Source of the DNA: an uncultured Bacteroidales bacterium
GTDB taxonomy: Bacteria; Bacteroidota; Bacteroidia; Bacteroidales; UBA932
Assembly: GCA_900318445.1 (NCBI GenBank)
Contig: ONKO01000004.1
Span: forward strand, 87,443 to 151,442
Length of the DNA stretch: 64,000 nt
Direction: 5' to 3'
A program made the translations under genes and the position numbers. Positions 27,124 to 39,080 of this stretch are shown here, one piece after another. The notes under the pieces were generated by a model. That model made no database searches. It saw only the letters and a list, made by a program, of their open reading frames with translations, and was not told the DNA's origin. Numbering within the stretch: position 1 is the stretch's first letter; every line of letters begins with the position of its first letter.

Positions 27124-29213
27124 TATTGTAAAGCTTTTTGAATGATCTTTTCATCGGCCGCGTTGGGAAGGGTAACCTTGAGGCCGGGAGTTCTGGCCAT
27201 TTCACGTTCGATGGCAAAGCGGGCGGCGCTGCTACGGGCCCAGCTGCGGCGGGCAATGCCGTTGTTCACGTCCCAGAAGAGCATCTCACGGATGTGGCGG
27301 TCACTGTCCTCGGAACCGTCGATCACCATGCCGAAGCCGCCGTTGATGACTTCTCCCCAGCCCACGCCGCCGCCGTTGTGGATGCTGACCCACGTGGCGC
27401 CGCGGAAGCCGTCACCAATGACGTTCTGCACGGCCATATCGGCGGTGAAACGGCTTCCATCATAGATGTTGGAGGTTTCGCGGAAGGGGGAGTCCGTTCC
27501 GGAGACATCGTGGTGGTCGCGGCCCAGCACAATGGGGGCCGATATCTCGCCCTTCCGGATGGCCTCGTTGAAGGCAAGGGCTATCTTCGTGCGGCCTTCG
27601 CAGTCGGCATAGAGGATACGGGCCTGAGACCCCACCACCAGGTGGTTGCGGCCGGCTTCCTCAATCCAGTGAATGTTGTCGCGCATCTGGCCGGCAATCT
27701 CAGCGGGGGAAGATGCCGCTATTTCGGAGAGCACCTTCACGGCTATTTCGTCGGTCTTCTGAAGGTCCTCGGGCTTTTCGCTCATGCACACCCAGCGGAA
27801 CGGGCCAAAGCCATAGTCAAAATACATGGGACCCATGATGTCCTGCACGTAGGAAGGATAGCGGAAACTGCCGTCTGCCTTGAGGACATCGGCTCCGGCG
27901 CGGGAGCTCTCCAGGAGGAAAGCGTTGCCGTAGTCAAAGAAGTACATGCCGTCTGCGGCAAGCTGGTTGATGGCTGCGACATGCCGTCTGAGCGAGGCCT
28001 GCACGGCCTCCTTGAAGCGCTCAGGCTCTTTGGCCATCATGCTTTTGGACTCCTCCAGGCTATAGCCCACAGGGTAGTAGCCGCCGGCCCAGGGATTGTG
28101 GAGGGACGTCTGGTCACTGCCAAGGTCCACGTGGATGTGTTCTGCCGCCAGGCGTTCCCACAGGTCTACGACATTGCCTACGTAGGCGAGCGAGACGGGC
28201 TTACGGGCAGCCACGGCCTCCCGGATACGGGGGATCAGTTCGTCCAGGTCTCGATGCAGCTCATCCACCCAGCCCTGTTCGTAGCGTTTTTCGGCCGCCT
28301 TGGGATTGATCTCTGCCGTCACGCTCACAACGCCCGCAATGTTGCCCGCCTTGGGCTGGGCTCCGCTCATGCCGCCCAGGCCCGCAGTCACAAACAGCAG
28401 TGCGGCTGTAGCCTCTCGGTGCTGCGTCCCGGGGGCATCGTCCTTTTTTATTGCCCCCGGGGCGCAGCACTGGGAGGCGCGGGGGAAACTGGTCCGTGAC
28501 AGTACCTTCCTGGCTGCATTCATCACCGTAATGGTGGTACCGTGCACGATGCCCTGCGGCCCAATATACATGTAGCTGCCGGCGGTCATCTGGCCGTACT
28601 GGCTCACACCCAGGGCGTTGAAGCGCTCCCAGTCGTCGGGCTTGGAGTAGTTGGGAATGACCATGCCGTTAGTCACGATTACGCGCGGAGCATCCTTGTG
28701 GCTGGGAAAGAGCCCCAGCGGATGGCCGCTGTACATGACCAGGGTCTGCTCGTCCGTCATGGTGGCGAGATACTGCATGGTAAGCCGGTACTGGGCCCAG
28801 TTCTGGAAGATGGCTCCGTTTCCGCCGTAGATGATGAGCTCGTGCGGATGCTGGGCCACCCGCTCGTCCAGGTTGTTCTGGATCATGGCCATGATGGCGG
28901 CCGCCTGGCGGGACCGGGCCGGATACTCGTCAATGGGCCGGGCATAGATCTTATAGGAAGGCCTGTAGCGGTACATGTAGATGCGGCCATACTCCCTGAG
29001 CTCTGCCGCAAATTCCGGTGCCAGGCTCTCATGCAGTGCTTCCGGGAAGTACCGCAGCGCGTTCTTGAGCGCCAGCACCTTCTCCTTGGCGCTCAGGATA
29101 TCCTTGCGCCGGGGTGCATGGTTAATCTCCGTATCGTAGGGTTTGGCTTCCGGCAGCGTTTCCGGAATGCCTTCAAGAATTTCCTTCTCAAAATCCCGTT
29201 GTGTGTAACTCAT
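27123..29213 (-). CDS. hutU: Urocanate hydratase with an in-frame repeat-derived insertion
   Basis: 696 residues, the long form of urocanase, converting urocanate to imidazolonepropionate with NAD+. Family features include IIYGGNGAIFQNWAQY, MYSGHPLGLFPSH, the NAD-binding TAGLGGMSGAQP and the HNGGGVGWGEVINGG region. Between MNAARKV (about residue 237) and the TAGLGG strand lie about 34 residues (238-271) not expected in the family. Most are encoded by a palindromic element at 28411-28478, with the hairpin exactly in frame. If translated, the insert would sit just before the NAD-binding strand, so the enzyme is either tolerant of it or impaired. It starts 86 bases after ftcD, in a leader with a hairpin. 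Confidence 0.92.
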   Translation of the reverse strand: MSYTQRDFEKEILEGIPETLPEAKPYDTEINHAPRRKDILSAKEKVLALKNALRYFPEALHESLAPEFAAELREYGRIYMYRYRPSYKIYARPIDEYPARSRQAAAIMAMIQNNLDERVAQHPHELIIYGGNGAIFQNWAQYRLTMQYLATMTDEQTLVMYSGHPLGLFPSHKDAPRVIVTNGMVIPNYSKPDDWERFNALGVSQYGQMTAGSYMYIGPQGIVHGTTITVMNAARKVLSRTSFPRASQCCAPGAIKKDDAPGTQHREATAALLFVTAGLGGMSGAQPKAGNIAGVVSVTAEINPKAAEKRYEQGWVDELHRDLDELIPRIREAVAARKPVSLAYVGNVVDLWERLAAEHIHVDLGSDQTSLHNPWAGGYYPVGYSLEESKSMMAKEPERFKEAVQASLRRHVAAINQLAADGMYFFDYGNAFLLESSRAGADVLKADGSFRYPSYVQDIMGPMYFDYGFGPFRWVCMSEKPEDLQKTDEIAVKVLSEIAASSPAEIAGQMRDNIHWIEEAGRNHLVVGSQARILYADCEGRTKIALAFNEAIRKGEISAPIVLGRDHHDVSGTDSPFRETSNIYDGSRFTADMAVQNVIGDGFRGATWVSIHNGGGVGWGEVINGGFGMVIDGSEDSDRHIREMLFWDVNNGIARRSWARSSAARFAIEREMARTPGLKVTLPNAADEKIIQKALQ
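28411..28478. repeat. Palindromic element inserted in-frame inside hutU
   Basis: Arms GTGCTGCGTCCC...GGCA at 28419-28436 and TGCCCCCGGGGCGCAGCAC at 28452-28470 pair over 18-19 bases with one mismatch, with a 15-base loop containing TTTTTTATT. The complementarity extends imperfectly outward (GCCTC at 28411, GAGGC near 28478). It encodes residues about 246-268 of HutU, a segment rich in Pro, Gly, Cys and Lys that is unlike the enzyme family. The layout resembles gene-internal palindromic elements such as those of Rickettsia, by analogy only. Confidence 0.8.
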
Positions 29214-29233
29214 TGGCTATTAGTGTTTTGTGG

Positions 29234-29267
29234 AATTTCTCTCCGTCGTTTTCACCGGGGAGAAATT
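29234..29267 (-). promoter_or_regulatory. Hairpin in the hutU leader
   Basis: AATTTCTCTCCG (29234-29245) pairs with CGGGGAGAAATT (29256-29267) over 12 bp with one wobble and a 10-base loop. It sits between ftcD and hutU and is not followed by a T-run on the minus strand, so it looks more like an RNA processing or stabilising structure than a terminator. Confidence 0.5.
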
Positions 29268-29299
29268 GCGTATATGATTGGTTTTCAGTGGTTTCTGCA

Positions 29300-30949
29300 T
29301 CACGCCCCAATGTGGGATTCCACGGCGGAAAGCGTATCGGCCTGCAGGGCAAGGGCCTCCGCGACGATGGCATCGGCCCGGTCCAGAAGCGGCTGGGCAG
29401 GGGCCTTGTCCTTGAGAGAGGCGGCGTTGATGCGTACGTTGAGGCGGGCGCCCTGGATGGCGGCCACGGCGGCAAGGGCAGCTACACCGGCGTCGGAGGC
29501 CGATGCCGGGTTGCCCTTCTGGGCCATCTGCAGGGCCAGGGGCAGTGCCTTGAGAGTGGCTTCCATGGTGCGCAGCGGTACCTCGGCGGCATATAAAGTG
29601 GCTTCCTCGATGGCCTTGGCACGGGCCGCTTTCTCGTCATCGGTGCCTTTGGGCATGGAGAAGCAGTCCATGATGCGGTTGAAGGCGGCGGTGTCTTCGT
29701 CAATGAGGTGGAGGAGTTCGTCTACCAGCTTTTGGCCTTCTACGGCAACGTCGGAGAATTCCTTCCAGCGGGCGTCCCAGCCGCGCTTGTGGGCGCTCAG
29801 GTTGGCCACCATGGTGGCGAGGGCTGCGGCAAAGGCGCCCATCGAGGCCGATACCGACCCGCCGCCCGGCGCTGCACTTTCCGACGCCGTCTCGCGCGTG
29901 AAGGCTTCCAGCGTCATCTGGGTAAGGCCGTGCGGCTCTTCGGCCATGAGGTATTCAATCACTTTCTCCTTGGGGTTGAAGGGCTTGAGGTCGTCGAGGG
30001 ACATGCTCTTCACGGCAATCTTCAGAATCTCTTCCTCGCTGATCCCCAGCGAACGCTGCTGTTTTTCCAGGTAGAAGCGGCCGGCCTCCAGGAGCACACG
30101 CTTGGGAACCAAACCCACAATCTCTGCTCCGGTGACACGAAGGCCACGGGCGGCGGCGCAGCGGGAAACTTCTTCAAAAGCAATATGAAGGGGCGTGGCG
30201 TCAATGTCCGTGATGTTCATGGATACCTGCGCAATGCCATATTCATCTATATACCAGCCAATGGCCTTGGTTCCCTTGAGGGTGCCGGGAATCCAGCCTT
30301 CCCCGGAAGGGTTCTTGCGGCCTTTCTCGCGTACGTCAAAGGCGACGGCCATGGCCCGGCGGGTACTGGTAGTGTTGAGGTTGAAGTTCACGGCCACGAG
30401 GAAATTGCGGGCGCCCACGTTGGAGGCACCGGCTTTCTGGGCCGTGAGGTCCCAGCTGCCGCAGAAGTCCGGACGGCGGGCGGCGTCTGCTATTTTTTCC
30501 GGAAGGGCTTCGTACTCTCCTTCGCGGCACACGGCCAGGTTCTTGCGCTCCGGCTTCAGGGCGGCGGCCTCGTAGCAGTAGCAGGGAATTCCCAGCTCTT
30601 CGAACATGCGCTTTGCGAGGCCCCGGGCCAGCACCGCACATTCTTCCAGGGTGATGCCGGCTACGGGAATGAGGGGCAGTACGTCGGTGGCGCCGCTGCG
30701 GGGATGGGCTCCGTGGTGCTGCCGCATGTCAATGAGCTCCTGGGCCTTGGCAGCCCCGCGGAAAGCAGCTTCGCAGACGGGCTCCGGCTCTCCCACAAAG
30801 GTGACCACCGTTCGGTTGGTGGCTTCGCCAGGGTCTACGTCCAGTACCTTTACGCCTTCTACGCTGGCAATAGCTGCCACAATGGCGTCAATGACACTCT
30901 TATCCCTTCCTTCACTGTAGTTGGGAACGCACTCTACCAGTTGTTTCAT
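29300..30949 (-). CDS. ftcD: Bifunctional glutamate formimidoyltransferase / formimidoyl-THF cyclodeaminase
   Basis: 549 residues, the size of the fused mammalian FTCD. Residues 1 to about 330 are the formiminotransferase part (VECVPNYSEGRD, DVDPGEATNRTVVTFVGEP, QHHGAHPRSGATDVLPLIP, GARNFLVAVNFNL). The rest is the cyclodeaminase helical part (TRETASESAAPGGGSVSASMGAFAAALA). Together they move the formimino group from N-formimidoylglutamate to THF and release ammonia, giving glutamate and 5,10-methenyl-THF. The product feeds FolD, encoded about 1.5 kb away in the purine operon. It begins 15 bases after the upstream phosphatase gene ends. Confidence 0.93.
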   Translation of the reverse strand: MKQLVECVPNYSEGRDKSVIDAIVAAIASVEGVKVLDVDPGEATNRTVVTFVGEPEPVCEAAFRGAAKAQELIDMRQHHGAHPRSGATDVLPLIPVAGITLEECAVLARGLAKRMFEELGIPCYCYEAAALKPERKNLAVCREGEYEALPEKIADAARRPDFCGSWDLTAQKAGASNVGARNFLVAVNFNLNTTSTRRAMAVAFDVREKGRKNPSGEGWIPGTLKGTKAIGWYIDEYGIAQVSMNITDIDATPLHIAFEEVSRCAAARGLRVTGAEIVGLVPKRVLLEAGRFYLEKQQRSLGISEEEILKIAVKSMSLDDLKPFNPKEKVIEYLMAEEPHGLTQMTLEAFTRETASESAAPGGGSVSASMGAFAAALATMVANLSAHKRGWDARWKEFSDVAVEGQKLVDELLHLIDEDTAAFNRIMDCFSMPKGTDDEKAARAKAIEEATLYAAEVPLRTMEATLKALPLALQMAQKGNPASASDAGVAALAAVAAIQGARLNVRINAASLKDKAPAQPLLDRADAIVAEALALQADTLSAVESHIGA

Positions 30950-30964
30950 AGCTTTTAAATAGAT

Positions 30965-32245
30965 TTACTTTTTCTCAGGATGTGCTGCCATTACCTCCTG
31001 GCACCAGGATTTGAACTCGCTCCAGCGATAGTAGTTGCCCTCTACGGGAGTGAACTGCGGAAGCGTGGCGTCGTTCTCGTTCATCACCACCTTGAAAAGG
31101 ACGTCTCCCTGCTTGTTCTTGTAGAAGACCAGAAGCAGCGTGGCGGCCATGGGGATGTTGTAGTTCTGGAACCAGTATTTGGCATCTTCTGCCTTGGCGG
31201 GGATGGTGCCCCAGTTGTTTACGTTGATAAGGGCCGTGAGTGCCTCCAGGATGTAGTCGTGGCCAAAGCGGAGGTGGGCGGCCTGGTTAGGATCTGCGAT
31301 AGCGGCATCGGCCTTGGAAAGAATGTCCTCCAAAAGCGGAATGACGTTGTAACGGGCCGTGATGTCCGAGTAGAAGGAGAGGTAGTTGTCGCACTCCCAG
31401 AACTTCAGGCGCTGCTCCGGGGTGAGGAGGTCGTCAAAGAGCGGACGGGGCTCGTAGTTGTGGTAGCCGCAGAGGTAGGTCCAGAGCTCGCGGGTGAAGC
31501 CGGCCACGCCGCCTTCATAGGCGCTGAGGAAACTGTAGTCGGTGAAAAGCTTTCCAAGGACGTTCTCATAACCGGAGTGCTGCAGGAAGAATTCCTCAAT
31601 ACCGGGGAGGCCTGTGTTGTTCTCTGCCACAAAGCTACGGCGAATAGCGCGGGGGGCGCTCGGCGGTGCAATAATGCCCATGCCCACGTGGTCTGAGTGC
31701 AGGCGCACCTGCAGTTTGGGGTTGCCGCTCATAAGGCCCACGGTGAAGCCGCCCATGCTCACAATGCAGCGCTGGCCGGTAGAGGAAAGGGCATCTACTT
31801 TCTTACGGCCCTTGAACACCTGCGGGAACTGCTCGTACACATACTGGCCAATGGCAAGGTGCTGGTCGTAGCCCATGGGCACCAGGTCTCCGGCATTGAT
31901 GAGGGGCTCCGTGTAAACGGATTCGTATTTGGCGGCGAACTCCTTGCCGTACGGGGTGAGAACGTCCAACTCCCTGGCTTTGGCGAAGACGTCCCGGAGG
32001 AGCGTATAGGTCCTGTCGTTCCAGGCATAGCGGGAACCGTGACGGCCGTAGTGGCTGATGTAGAAAGGCTTGTAGCCCTTGGGAGCCTTGGAAAGCGTCC
32101 CGAATTCATCGATCCGGTGCGGCCCTTCCATGCCGTAGGACTTACGGACATCGGCCTTTACTTTCTCCAAAACGTCATATTGCTGTGCTTGGAGGAGCAG
32201 GGAAGACAGCAGCACTCCTGCAAAAATGGATATCAGTTTTCTCAT
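30965..32245 (-). CDS. Histidine-acid phosphatase, MINPP/phytase-like
   Basis: 426 residues from ATG 32245. The upstream ATG at 32254 lies inside the -7 promoter box, so the later start is preferred and gives a normal Sec signal peptide (MRKLIS to LQAQ). The active-site motif is YGRHGSRY, with Arg68-His69, and a second motif FGHDY (HD rather than HAE) appears near residue 325, as in multiple inositol polyphosphate phosphatases. Secretion to the periplasm or surface with phosphate release from inositol phosphates is the likely role. It is only 15 bases upstream of ftcD on the same strand, so it probably shares the hut transcript. Confidence 0.85.
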   Translation of the reverse strand: MRKLISIFAGVLLSSLLLQAQQYDVLEKVKADVRKSYGMEGPHRIDEFGTLSKAPKGYKPFYISHYGRHGSRYAWNDRTYTLLRDVFAKARELDVLTPYGKEFAAKYESVYTEPLINAGDLVPMGYDQHLAIGQYVYEQFPQVFKGRKKVDALSSTGQRCIVSMGGFTVGLMSGNPKLQVRLHSDHVGMGIIAPPSAPRAIRRSFVAENNTGLPGIEEFFLQHSGYENVLGKLFTDYSFLSAYEGGVAGFTRELWTYLCGYHNYEPRPLFDDLLTPEQRLKFWECDNYLSFYSDITARYNVIPLLEDILSKADAAIADPNQAAHLRFGHDYILEALTALINVNNWGTIPAKAEDAKYWFQNYNIPMAATLLLVFYKNKQGDVLFKVVMNENDATLPQFTPVEGNYYRWSEFKSWCQEVMAAHPEKK

Positions 32246-32251
32246 AACAAT

Positions 32252-32259
32252 CAAAGGTA
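32252..32259 (-). promoter_or_regulatory. -7 promoter box for the phosphatase-hut operon
   Basis: On the minus strand the bases read TACCTTTG, matching TAnnTTTG. The box ends seven bases before ATG 32245, so the predicted transcript would be leaderless or nearly so. No convincing -33 box is seen. Confidence 0.5.
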
Positions 32260-32292
32260 GTGATTTTTTTGCAATTCTTCTATGAAAAAACG

Positions 32293-32400
32293 CCGTGGAG
32301 CTAACTGTTTGATGGATATTTTATTGTGCAAAAACGCCTGGTGAAAATTCATCAGGCGTTTTTGCATAATGCTCTCATATAGAGTGATTTGGCTCCACGG
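32293..32400. repeat. Outer inverted repeat around the terminator
   Basis: CCGTGGAGC at 32293-32301 is repeated inverted as GCTCCACGG at 32392-32400, enclosing the terminator hairpin. The purpose is unknown. It could be a remnant of a small palindromic element or a second, longer hairpin. Confidence 0.5.
32323..32370 (-). terminator. Terminator hairpin after folD (end of the purine operon)
   Basis: An almost perfect hairpin: ATTGTGCAAAAACGCCTG (32323-32340) pairs with CAGGCGTTTTTGCATAAT (32353-32370) with one mismatch, and the pairing continues into GTGAA/TTCAT, leaving only a two-base loop. It lies between folD and the phosphatase gene, both on the minus strand, and ends the folD-containing transcript. 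The symmetry means it could act on both strands. Confidence 0.8.
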
Positions 32401-32406
32401 GGCGCG

Positions 32407-33252
32407 TTACTTCTGCCGGGCAAGGAAGCAGGCGATGGTGTTCTTCATGAGCATGGCGATGGTCATGGGACCTACGCCGCCGGGAACCGGGGTGATGTAG
32501 GAGGCGACGGGCTCGGCCGATGCAAAGTCAACGTCTCCGCAGAGCTTGCCGTTCTCGTCGCGGTTCATGCCGACGTCAATGATGACGGCGCCGGGTTTCA
32601 CCATGTCACCGGTCACGAGTTTGGCCTTGCCTACGGCCACCACCAGGACGTCGGCGGTACGGCATACAGCGCCGAGGTCGGCGGTGCGGGAGTGGGCGAT
32701 GGTCACGGTGGCGTGGCGGTCCAGCAGCAGTTTGGCTACGGGTTTGCCCACAATGTTGGAACGGCCCACCACCACGGCGTTCTTGCCCTTGAGGTCTACG
32801 CCCACGCTGTCAATCAGGCGCATGATGCCGGCAGGGGTGCAGGGAACGATGCAGTCCTTGCCCAGCCACAGGCCGGCTACGTTTCCGGGGTGGAAACCGT
32901 CCACGTCCTTCTCGCGGGCGATGGTGTCAATCACCTTCTCCTCGTCGATGTGTTTGGGAAGCGGCAACTGCACCAGGATACCGTCTACCAGCGGGTCGTT
33001 GTTGAGGGCCACAATCTCTTCGAGGAGGGCTTCCTCGGAGATGTCGGCGGGCAGTTCCACCAGCTTGGACTCCATGCCGGTGTAGGCGGCGGCCTTCACT
33101 TTGTTGCGGACATATACCTGGGAGGCGGGGTTCTCACCCACGATGATGACCACCAGGCAGGGCTTGCGGCCGTACTTGGCCTCGAGGACGGGCACTTCGG
33201 CCTTTACCTCGTCCTTGACTACTTGACTTAATGCTTTTCCGTCAATAATCAT
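32407..33252 (-). CDS. folD: Methylenetetrahydrofolate dehydrogenase / methenyl-THF cyclohydrolase
   Basis: 281 residues, typical length. It interconverts 5,10-methylene-, 5,10-methenyl- and 10-formyl-THF. Recognisable motifs are the substrate-site lysine region (YVRNKVKAA), [17 protein letters not shown], the NADP-binding [13 protein letters not shown] and the C-terminal DVG...[10 protein letters not shown]. As last gene of the purine operon it supplies 10-formyl-THF for PurN and PurH. It overlaps purD by four bases and is followed by a strong terminator. Methenyl-THF from FtcD is also its substrate. Confidence 0.96.
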   Translation of the reverse strand: MIIDGKALSQVVKDEVKAEVPVLEAKYGRKPCLVVIIVGENPASQVYVRNKVKAAAYTGMESKLVELPADISEEALLEEIVALNNDPLVDGILVQLPLPKHIDEEKVIDTIAREKDVDGFHPGNVAGLWLGKDCIVPCTPAGIMRLIDSVGVDLKGKNAVVVGRSNIVGKPVAKLLLDRHATVTIAHSRTADLGAVCRTADVLVVAVGKAKLVTGDMVKPGAVIIDVGMNRDENGKLCGDVDFASAEPVASYITPVPGGVGPMTIAMLMKNTIACFLARQK

Positions 33253-34580
33253 ATCTTCTCAAATGCTAAATGTGCAATGTCGTTTCTGTAAAAGAGGTTG
33301 TCGCAGGAAATCTTGCGGACCTCGGCGTATACCTTTTCACGGGCATCGGCCAAATCTTTCCCGCTGGAGACGACCATGAGTACGCGGCCGCCGGAGGTAA
33401 TCACCTGCCCGTCCCGGACGGCGGTTCCCATGTGGTACACCTGCGCGTCCACCTGGTCCAGGCCGCCGATGGCAAAGCCCTTCTCGTAGTGGCCGGGATA
33501 GCCCTTGGAGGCCAGCACCACGCCCAGCGTGACGCCGTCGGACCAGACAGGCTGCTCCACCTCGCGGCCGGTTGCCACGCCCTCGAAGATGTCGTAGATG
33601 TCGCTTTGAAGGAGCGGCAGCACCACCTCCGTCTCGGGGTCTCCGAAGCGGGCGTTGAACTCGATGACCTTGATACCCTGCGGGGTCTTCATGAGTCCGC
33701 CGTAGAGGACACCGGAGAGGGGAAGGCCTTCGGCCACCATGGCCGATGCCGCCTTGCACAGGATCTCCCTGTATGCGAAATCCTCATCCTCCGGGGTGAT
33801 GAAGGGAAGGCCGGTGTAGGCGCCCATGCCGCCCGTGTTGGGACCTTTGTCGCCGTCGAAGGCACGCTTGTGGTCCTGCGAGAGGGGCATCGGGTACACG
33901 CGGGCACCGTCCACAAAGCACAGGAAGGAGAACTCGGGACCGGTGAGGTAGTCTTCCACCACCACGCGGCCCATGCCGAAGGCGTGTCCTTCCAGCATGT
34001 CGGAGAGAGCCGTACGGGCTTCCTCTGCATCCTGGGCAATAACCACACCTTTACCGGCGGCCAGTCCGTCGTACTTGAGGACGGCCGGGAAAGGACGCCC
34101 CTTCACATAGGCCCAGGCTTCCTCGAAGGAGGAAAACGCCTTGTAGCCGGCCGTGGGGATGCCGTACTTGTCCATGAGCTTCTTGGCAAACTCCTTGGAG
34201 CTCTCGATGGCGGTAGCGGCCTGCGTGTGGCCGAAGATCTTGAGTCCGGCGGCGCGGAAAGCATCCACGATGCCTGCGGCCAGCGCTGCCTCGGGACCCA
34301 CGACGGTAAGGTCTACCTGGTTCTCTATGGCAAAAGCTTTGAGACCTTCCACGTCGGTATCCTTGAGGTTCACGTTGAACGCCTGGCTTCCGATTCCGGC
34401 ATTGCCGGGGGCGCAGTAGATTTTGCTCACCTGCGGGCTGCGGGAGAGAGCATCCACAATGGCATGCTCCCGTCCGCCGCCGCCGATAACCAGAACGGTT
34501 TTCCCAAGGAGGCTTTCCAGCTGGACTTCCTTGCCCTGGACCCTTTCGTTCTCTGTTGGTAAAGGATAAACCAAACCCAT
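33249..34580 (-). CDS. purD: Phosphoribosylamine-glycine ligase (GAR synthetase)
   Basis: 443 residues, ATP-grasp ligase joining glycine to phosphoribosylamine. Typical blocks are [12 protein letters not shown] near the N-terminus, [49 protein letters not shown] and [18 protein letters not shown]. About 27 residues precede the VLVIGGGG strand, which is longer than usual; the ATG at 34580 lies three bases after purH, so the extension may be real or the start may be internal. It overlaps folD by four bases. Confidence 0.95.
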   Translation of the reverse strand: MGLVYPLPTENERVQGKEVQLESLLGKTVLVIGGGGREHAIVDALSRSPQVSKIYCAPGNAGIGSQAFNVNLKDTDVEGLKAFAIENQVDLTVVGPEAALAAGIVDAFRAAGLKIFGHTQAATAIESSKEFAKKLMDKYGIPTAGYKAFSSFEEAWAYVKGRPFPAVLKYDGLAAGKGVVIAQDAEEARTALSDMLEGHAFGMGRVVVEDYLTGPEFSFLCFVDGARVYPMPLSQDHKRAFDGDKGPNTGGMGAYTGLPFITPEDEDFAYREILCKAASAMVAEGLPLSGVLYGGLMKTPQGIKVIEFNARFGDPETEVVLPLLQSDIYDIFEGVATGREVEQPVWSDGVTLGVVLASKGYPGHYEKGFAIGGLDQVDAQVYHMGTAVRDGQVITSGGRVLMVVSSGKDLADAREKVYAEVRKISCDNLFYRNDIAHLAFEKI

Positions 34581-34583
34581 ATT

Positions 34584-36109
<1,526 letters not shown>

Positions 36110-36113
<4 letters not shown>

Positions 36114-36667
36114 AACAGTTGTTTTATGGTTTGTACATATAATTCATGTTCGATAGGCTGGCCGATGCGGCGCACCTCTTCGGGGTCGGAACCTTCATAG
36201 GGGAAGGCGCGCTGGGCGATGATCTTTCCTCCGTCCAGTTCGGCGCTCACCCAGTGGATGGTGAAGCCGTACACCTTGACGCCGTAGGCCACGGCTTCCT
36301 CGATGGCGTGCGCTCCCTTGAAGGAAGGCAGCAGGGCGGGGTGGGTGTTGATGATACGGCCTTCGTAGGCGCCCAGAAGGGTTTCTCCCACAATGCGCAT
36401 ATAGCCGGCCAGGCACACGAGGCCTACCTCCAGGGCATCCAGCCTTTTTACGATTTCCGCCTCATAGGCGGCCTTGTCGGAGTATTCCTTCGGGTTAAAG
36501 ACGAAGGCCGGCACGCCGAACTCGCGGGCCCGCTGAAGGACCGGAGCCCCCGGCTTGTCGCACACCAGCAGCGCCACCCGCGCATCCAGTTCCTTCCGGG
36601 CGCAGGCTGCGGCGATGGCGGTGAAATTGGTGCCGGTTCCGCTGGCAAAAATGGCGAGATTCTTCAC
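36110..36667 (-). CDS. purN: Phosphoribosylglycinamide formyltransferase (GART), GTG start within a dispersed repeat
   Basis: 185 residues from GTG 36667, giving MKNLAIFASGTGTN, the normal start of PurN. It transfers a formyl group from 10-formyl-THF to GAR. Family motifs are the first-strand ASGTGTN, LAGYMRI, the catalytic INTHPALLPSFKG and HWVSAELDGGKII. The reading frame stays open well upstream, but that part is antisense-frame sequence from purM with no family similarity. No ATG suits the start, because the whole 5' end lies in a dispersed repeat (36657-36683) that also fills the gap to purM. Confidence 0.9.
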
Positions 36668-36683
36668 TTCGTTCAGAATGACA
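36657..36683. repeat. Dispersed short repeat, copy 2 (purM-purN junction)
   Basis: The plus strand reads AGATTCTTCACTTCGTTCAG followed by AATGACA, 3-5 bases different from copies 1 and 3. It fills the spacer between the purM stop (36684) and the purN start and provides the GTG used as the start codon. Read in the purN frame it encodes VILNEVKNL. Confidence 0.8.
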
Positions 36684-37715
36684 TTACTGAAGGATGATGT
36701 TGACGCCTTCCTTGTCGGTGACCTTGCCGATGACGGTGGCCTTCTCTCCGTGGGACTCCAGGATGGCGATGGCTTTGGCCGCATCGGCCTCATCCATGAC
36801 GGCAATCATGCCCACACCCATGTTGAAGATGTTGAACATCTCGCGGTGGGGGACGTTGCCCCATTTCTCCAGCATCTTGAATACGGGGAGGATCTCCCAG
36901 GTGCCTTCGTGGATTTCCAGGCCCTGGCCTTCGCGGAGCACGCGGGGGATATTTTCATCGAAGCCGCCGCCGGTGATGTGGGCCACGCCGTGCACGTCGC
37001 ACTGACGGATCACATCCAGCATCTGCTTCACATAAATCTTGGTGGGGGTGAGGAGTACCTCTCCCAGCTTACGGCCACCGAACTCGGGGATTTCGTCGGT
37101 GTACTTAAGACCGGCATCGGCCACAATCTTTCTCACGAGGGAAAAACCGTTGGAGTGGACGCCGCTGGAGGCGATGGCAACGAGCACATCTCCTACCTTC
37201 ACCTTGGAGCCATCAATGAGCTTGGACTTCTCCACCACGCCCGTGGTGTAGCCGGCGATGTCGTACTCGCCGTCCTCGTACATGCCGGGCATCTCGGCGG
37301 TCTCACCGCCCACGAGTGCGCAACCGGCCTGGCGGCAGCCCTCGGCAACGCCTGCCACGATGGCCTCCACCTTGGCGGGGATATTGTGCCCCAGGGCCAC
37401 ATAGTCCAGGAAAATAAGGGGCTCGGCGCCCTGTGCCAGGACGTCGTTCACGCACATGGCCACTGCATCGATACCAATGGTGTCGTGCTTGTCCATGGCA
37501 AAGGCAATCTTGAGCTTGGTGCCCACGCCGTCGGTGCCGCTCACAAGGACCGGCTCCTTGATGTTAAGGGCCGACAGGTCGAACATACCGCCAAACGAGC
37601 CGATGTTGCCCATGGAGCCCGTACGGGAGGTGGATGCCACGTGCTGCTTGATGCGCCGCACTACTTCATATCCGGCTTCGAGGTTTACGCCGGACTGCTG
37701 ATAAGATTTTGCCAT
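36684..37715 (-). CDS. purM: Phosphoribosylformylglycinamidine cyclo-ligase (AIR synthetase)
   Basis: 343 residues, typical length. It closes the imidazole ring using ATP. Recognisable are GSFGGMFDL near residue 43, the SGTDGVGTKLKIA motif, IGIDAVAMCVNDVLAQGAEPLIFLDY and the later VGGETAEMPGMY and GGGFDENIPR segments. It starts three bases after purF and its TAA is followed at once by the repeat that carries the purN start. Confidence 0.96.
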   Translation of the reverse strand: MAKSYQQSGVNLEAGYEVVRRIKQHVASTSRTGSMGNIGSFGGMFDLSALNIKEPVLVSGTDGVGTKLKIAFAMDKHDTIGIDAVAMCVNDVLAQGAEPLIFLDYVALGHNIPAKVEAIVAGVAEGCRQAGCALVGGETAEMPGMYEDGEYDIAGYTTGVVEKSKLIDGSKVKVGDVLVAIASSGVHSNGFSLVRKIVADAGLKYTDEIPEFGGRKLGEVLLTPTKIYVKQMLDVIRQCDVHGVAHITGGGFDENIPRVLREGQGLEIHEGTWEILPVFKMLEKWGNVPHREMFNIFNMGVGMIAVMDEADAAKAIAILESHGEKATVIGKVTDKEGVNIILQ

Positions 37716-37718
37716 ATT

Positions 37719-39077
<1,359 letters not shown>

Positions 39078-39080
39078 CGC

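Noticed and set aside
36668-36805. Longer N-terminus for PurN
   Set aside because: The upstream extension runs through the repeat and out of frame through the purM end; it has no similarity to PurN, and the GTG at 36667 gives the family's normal first strand.
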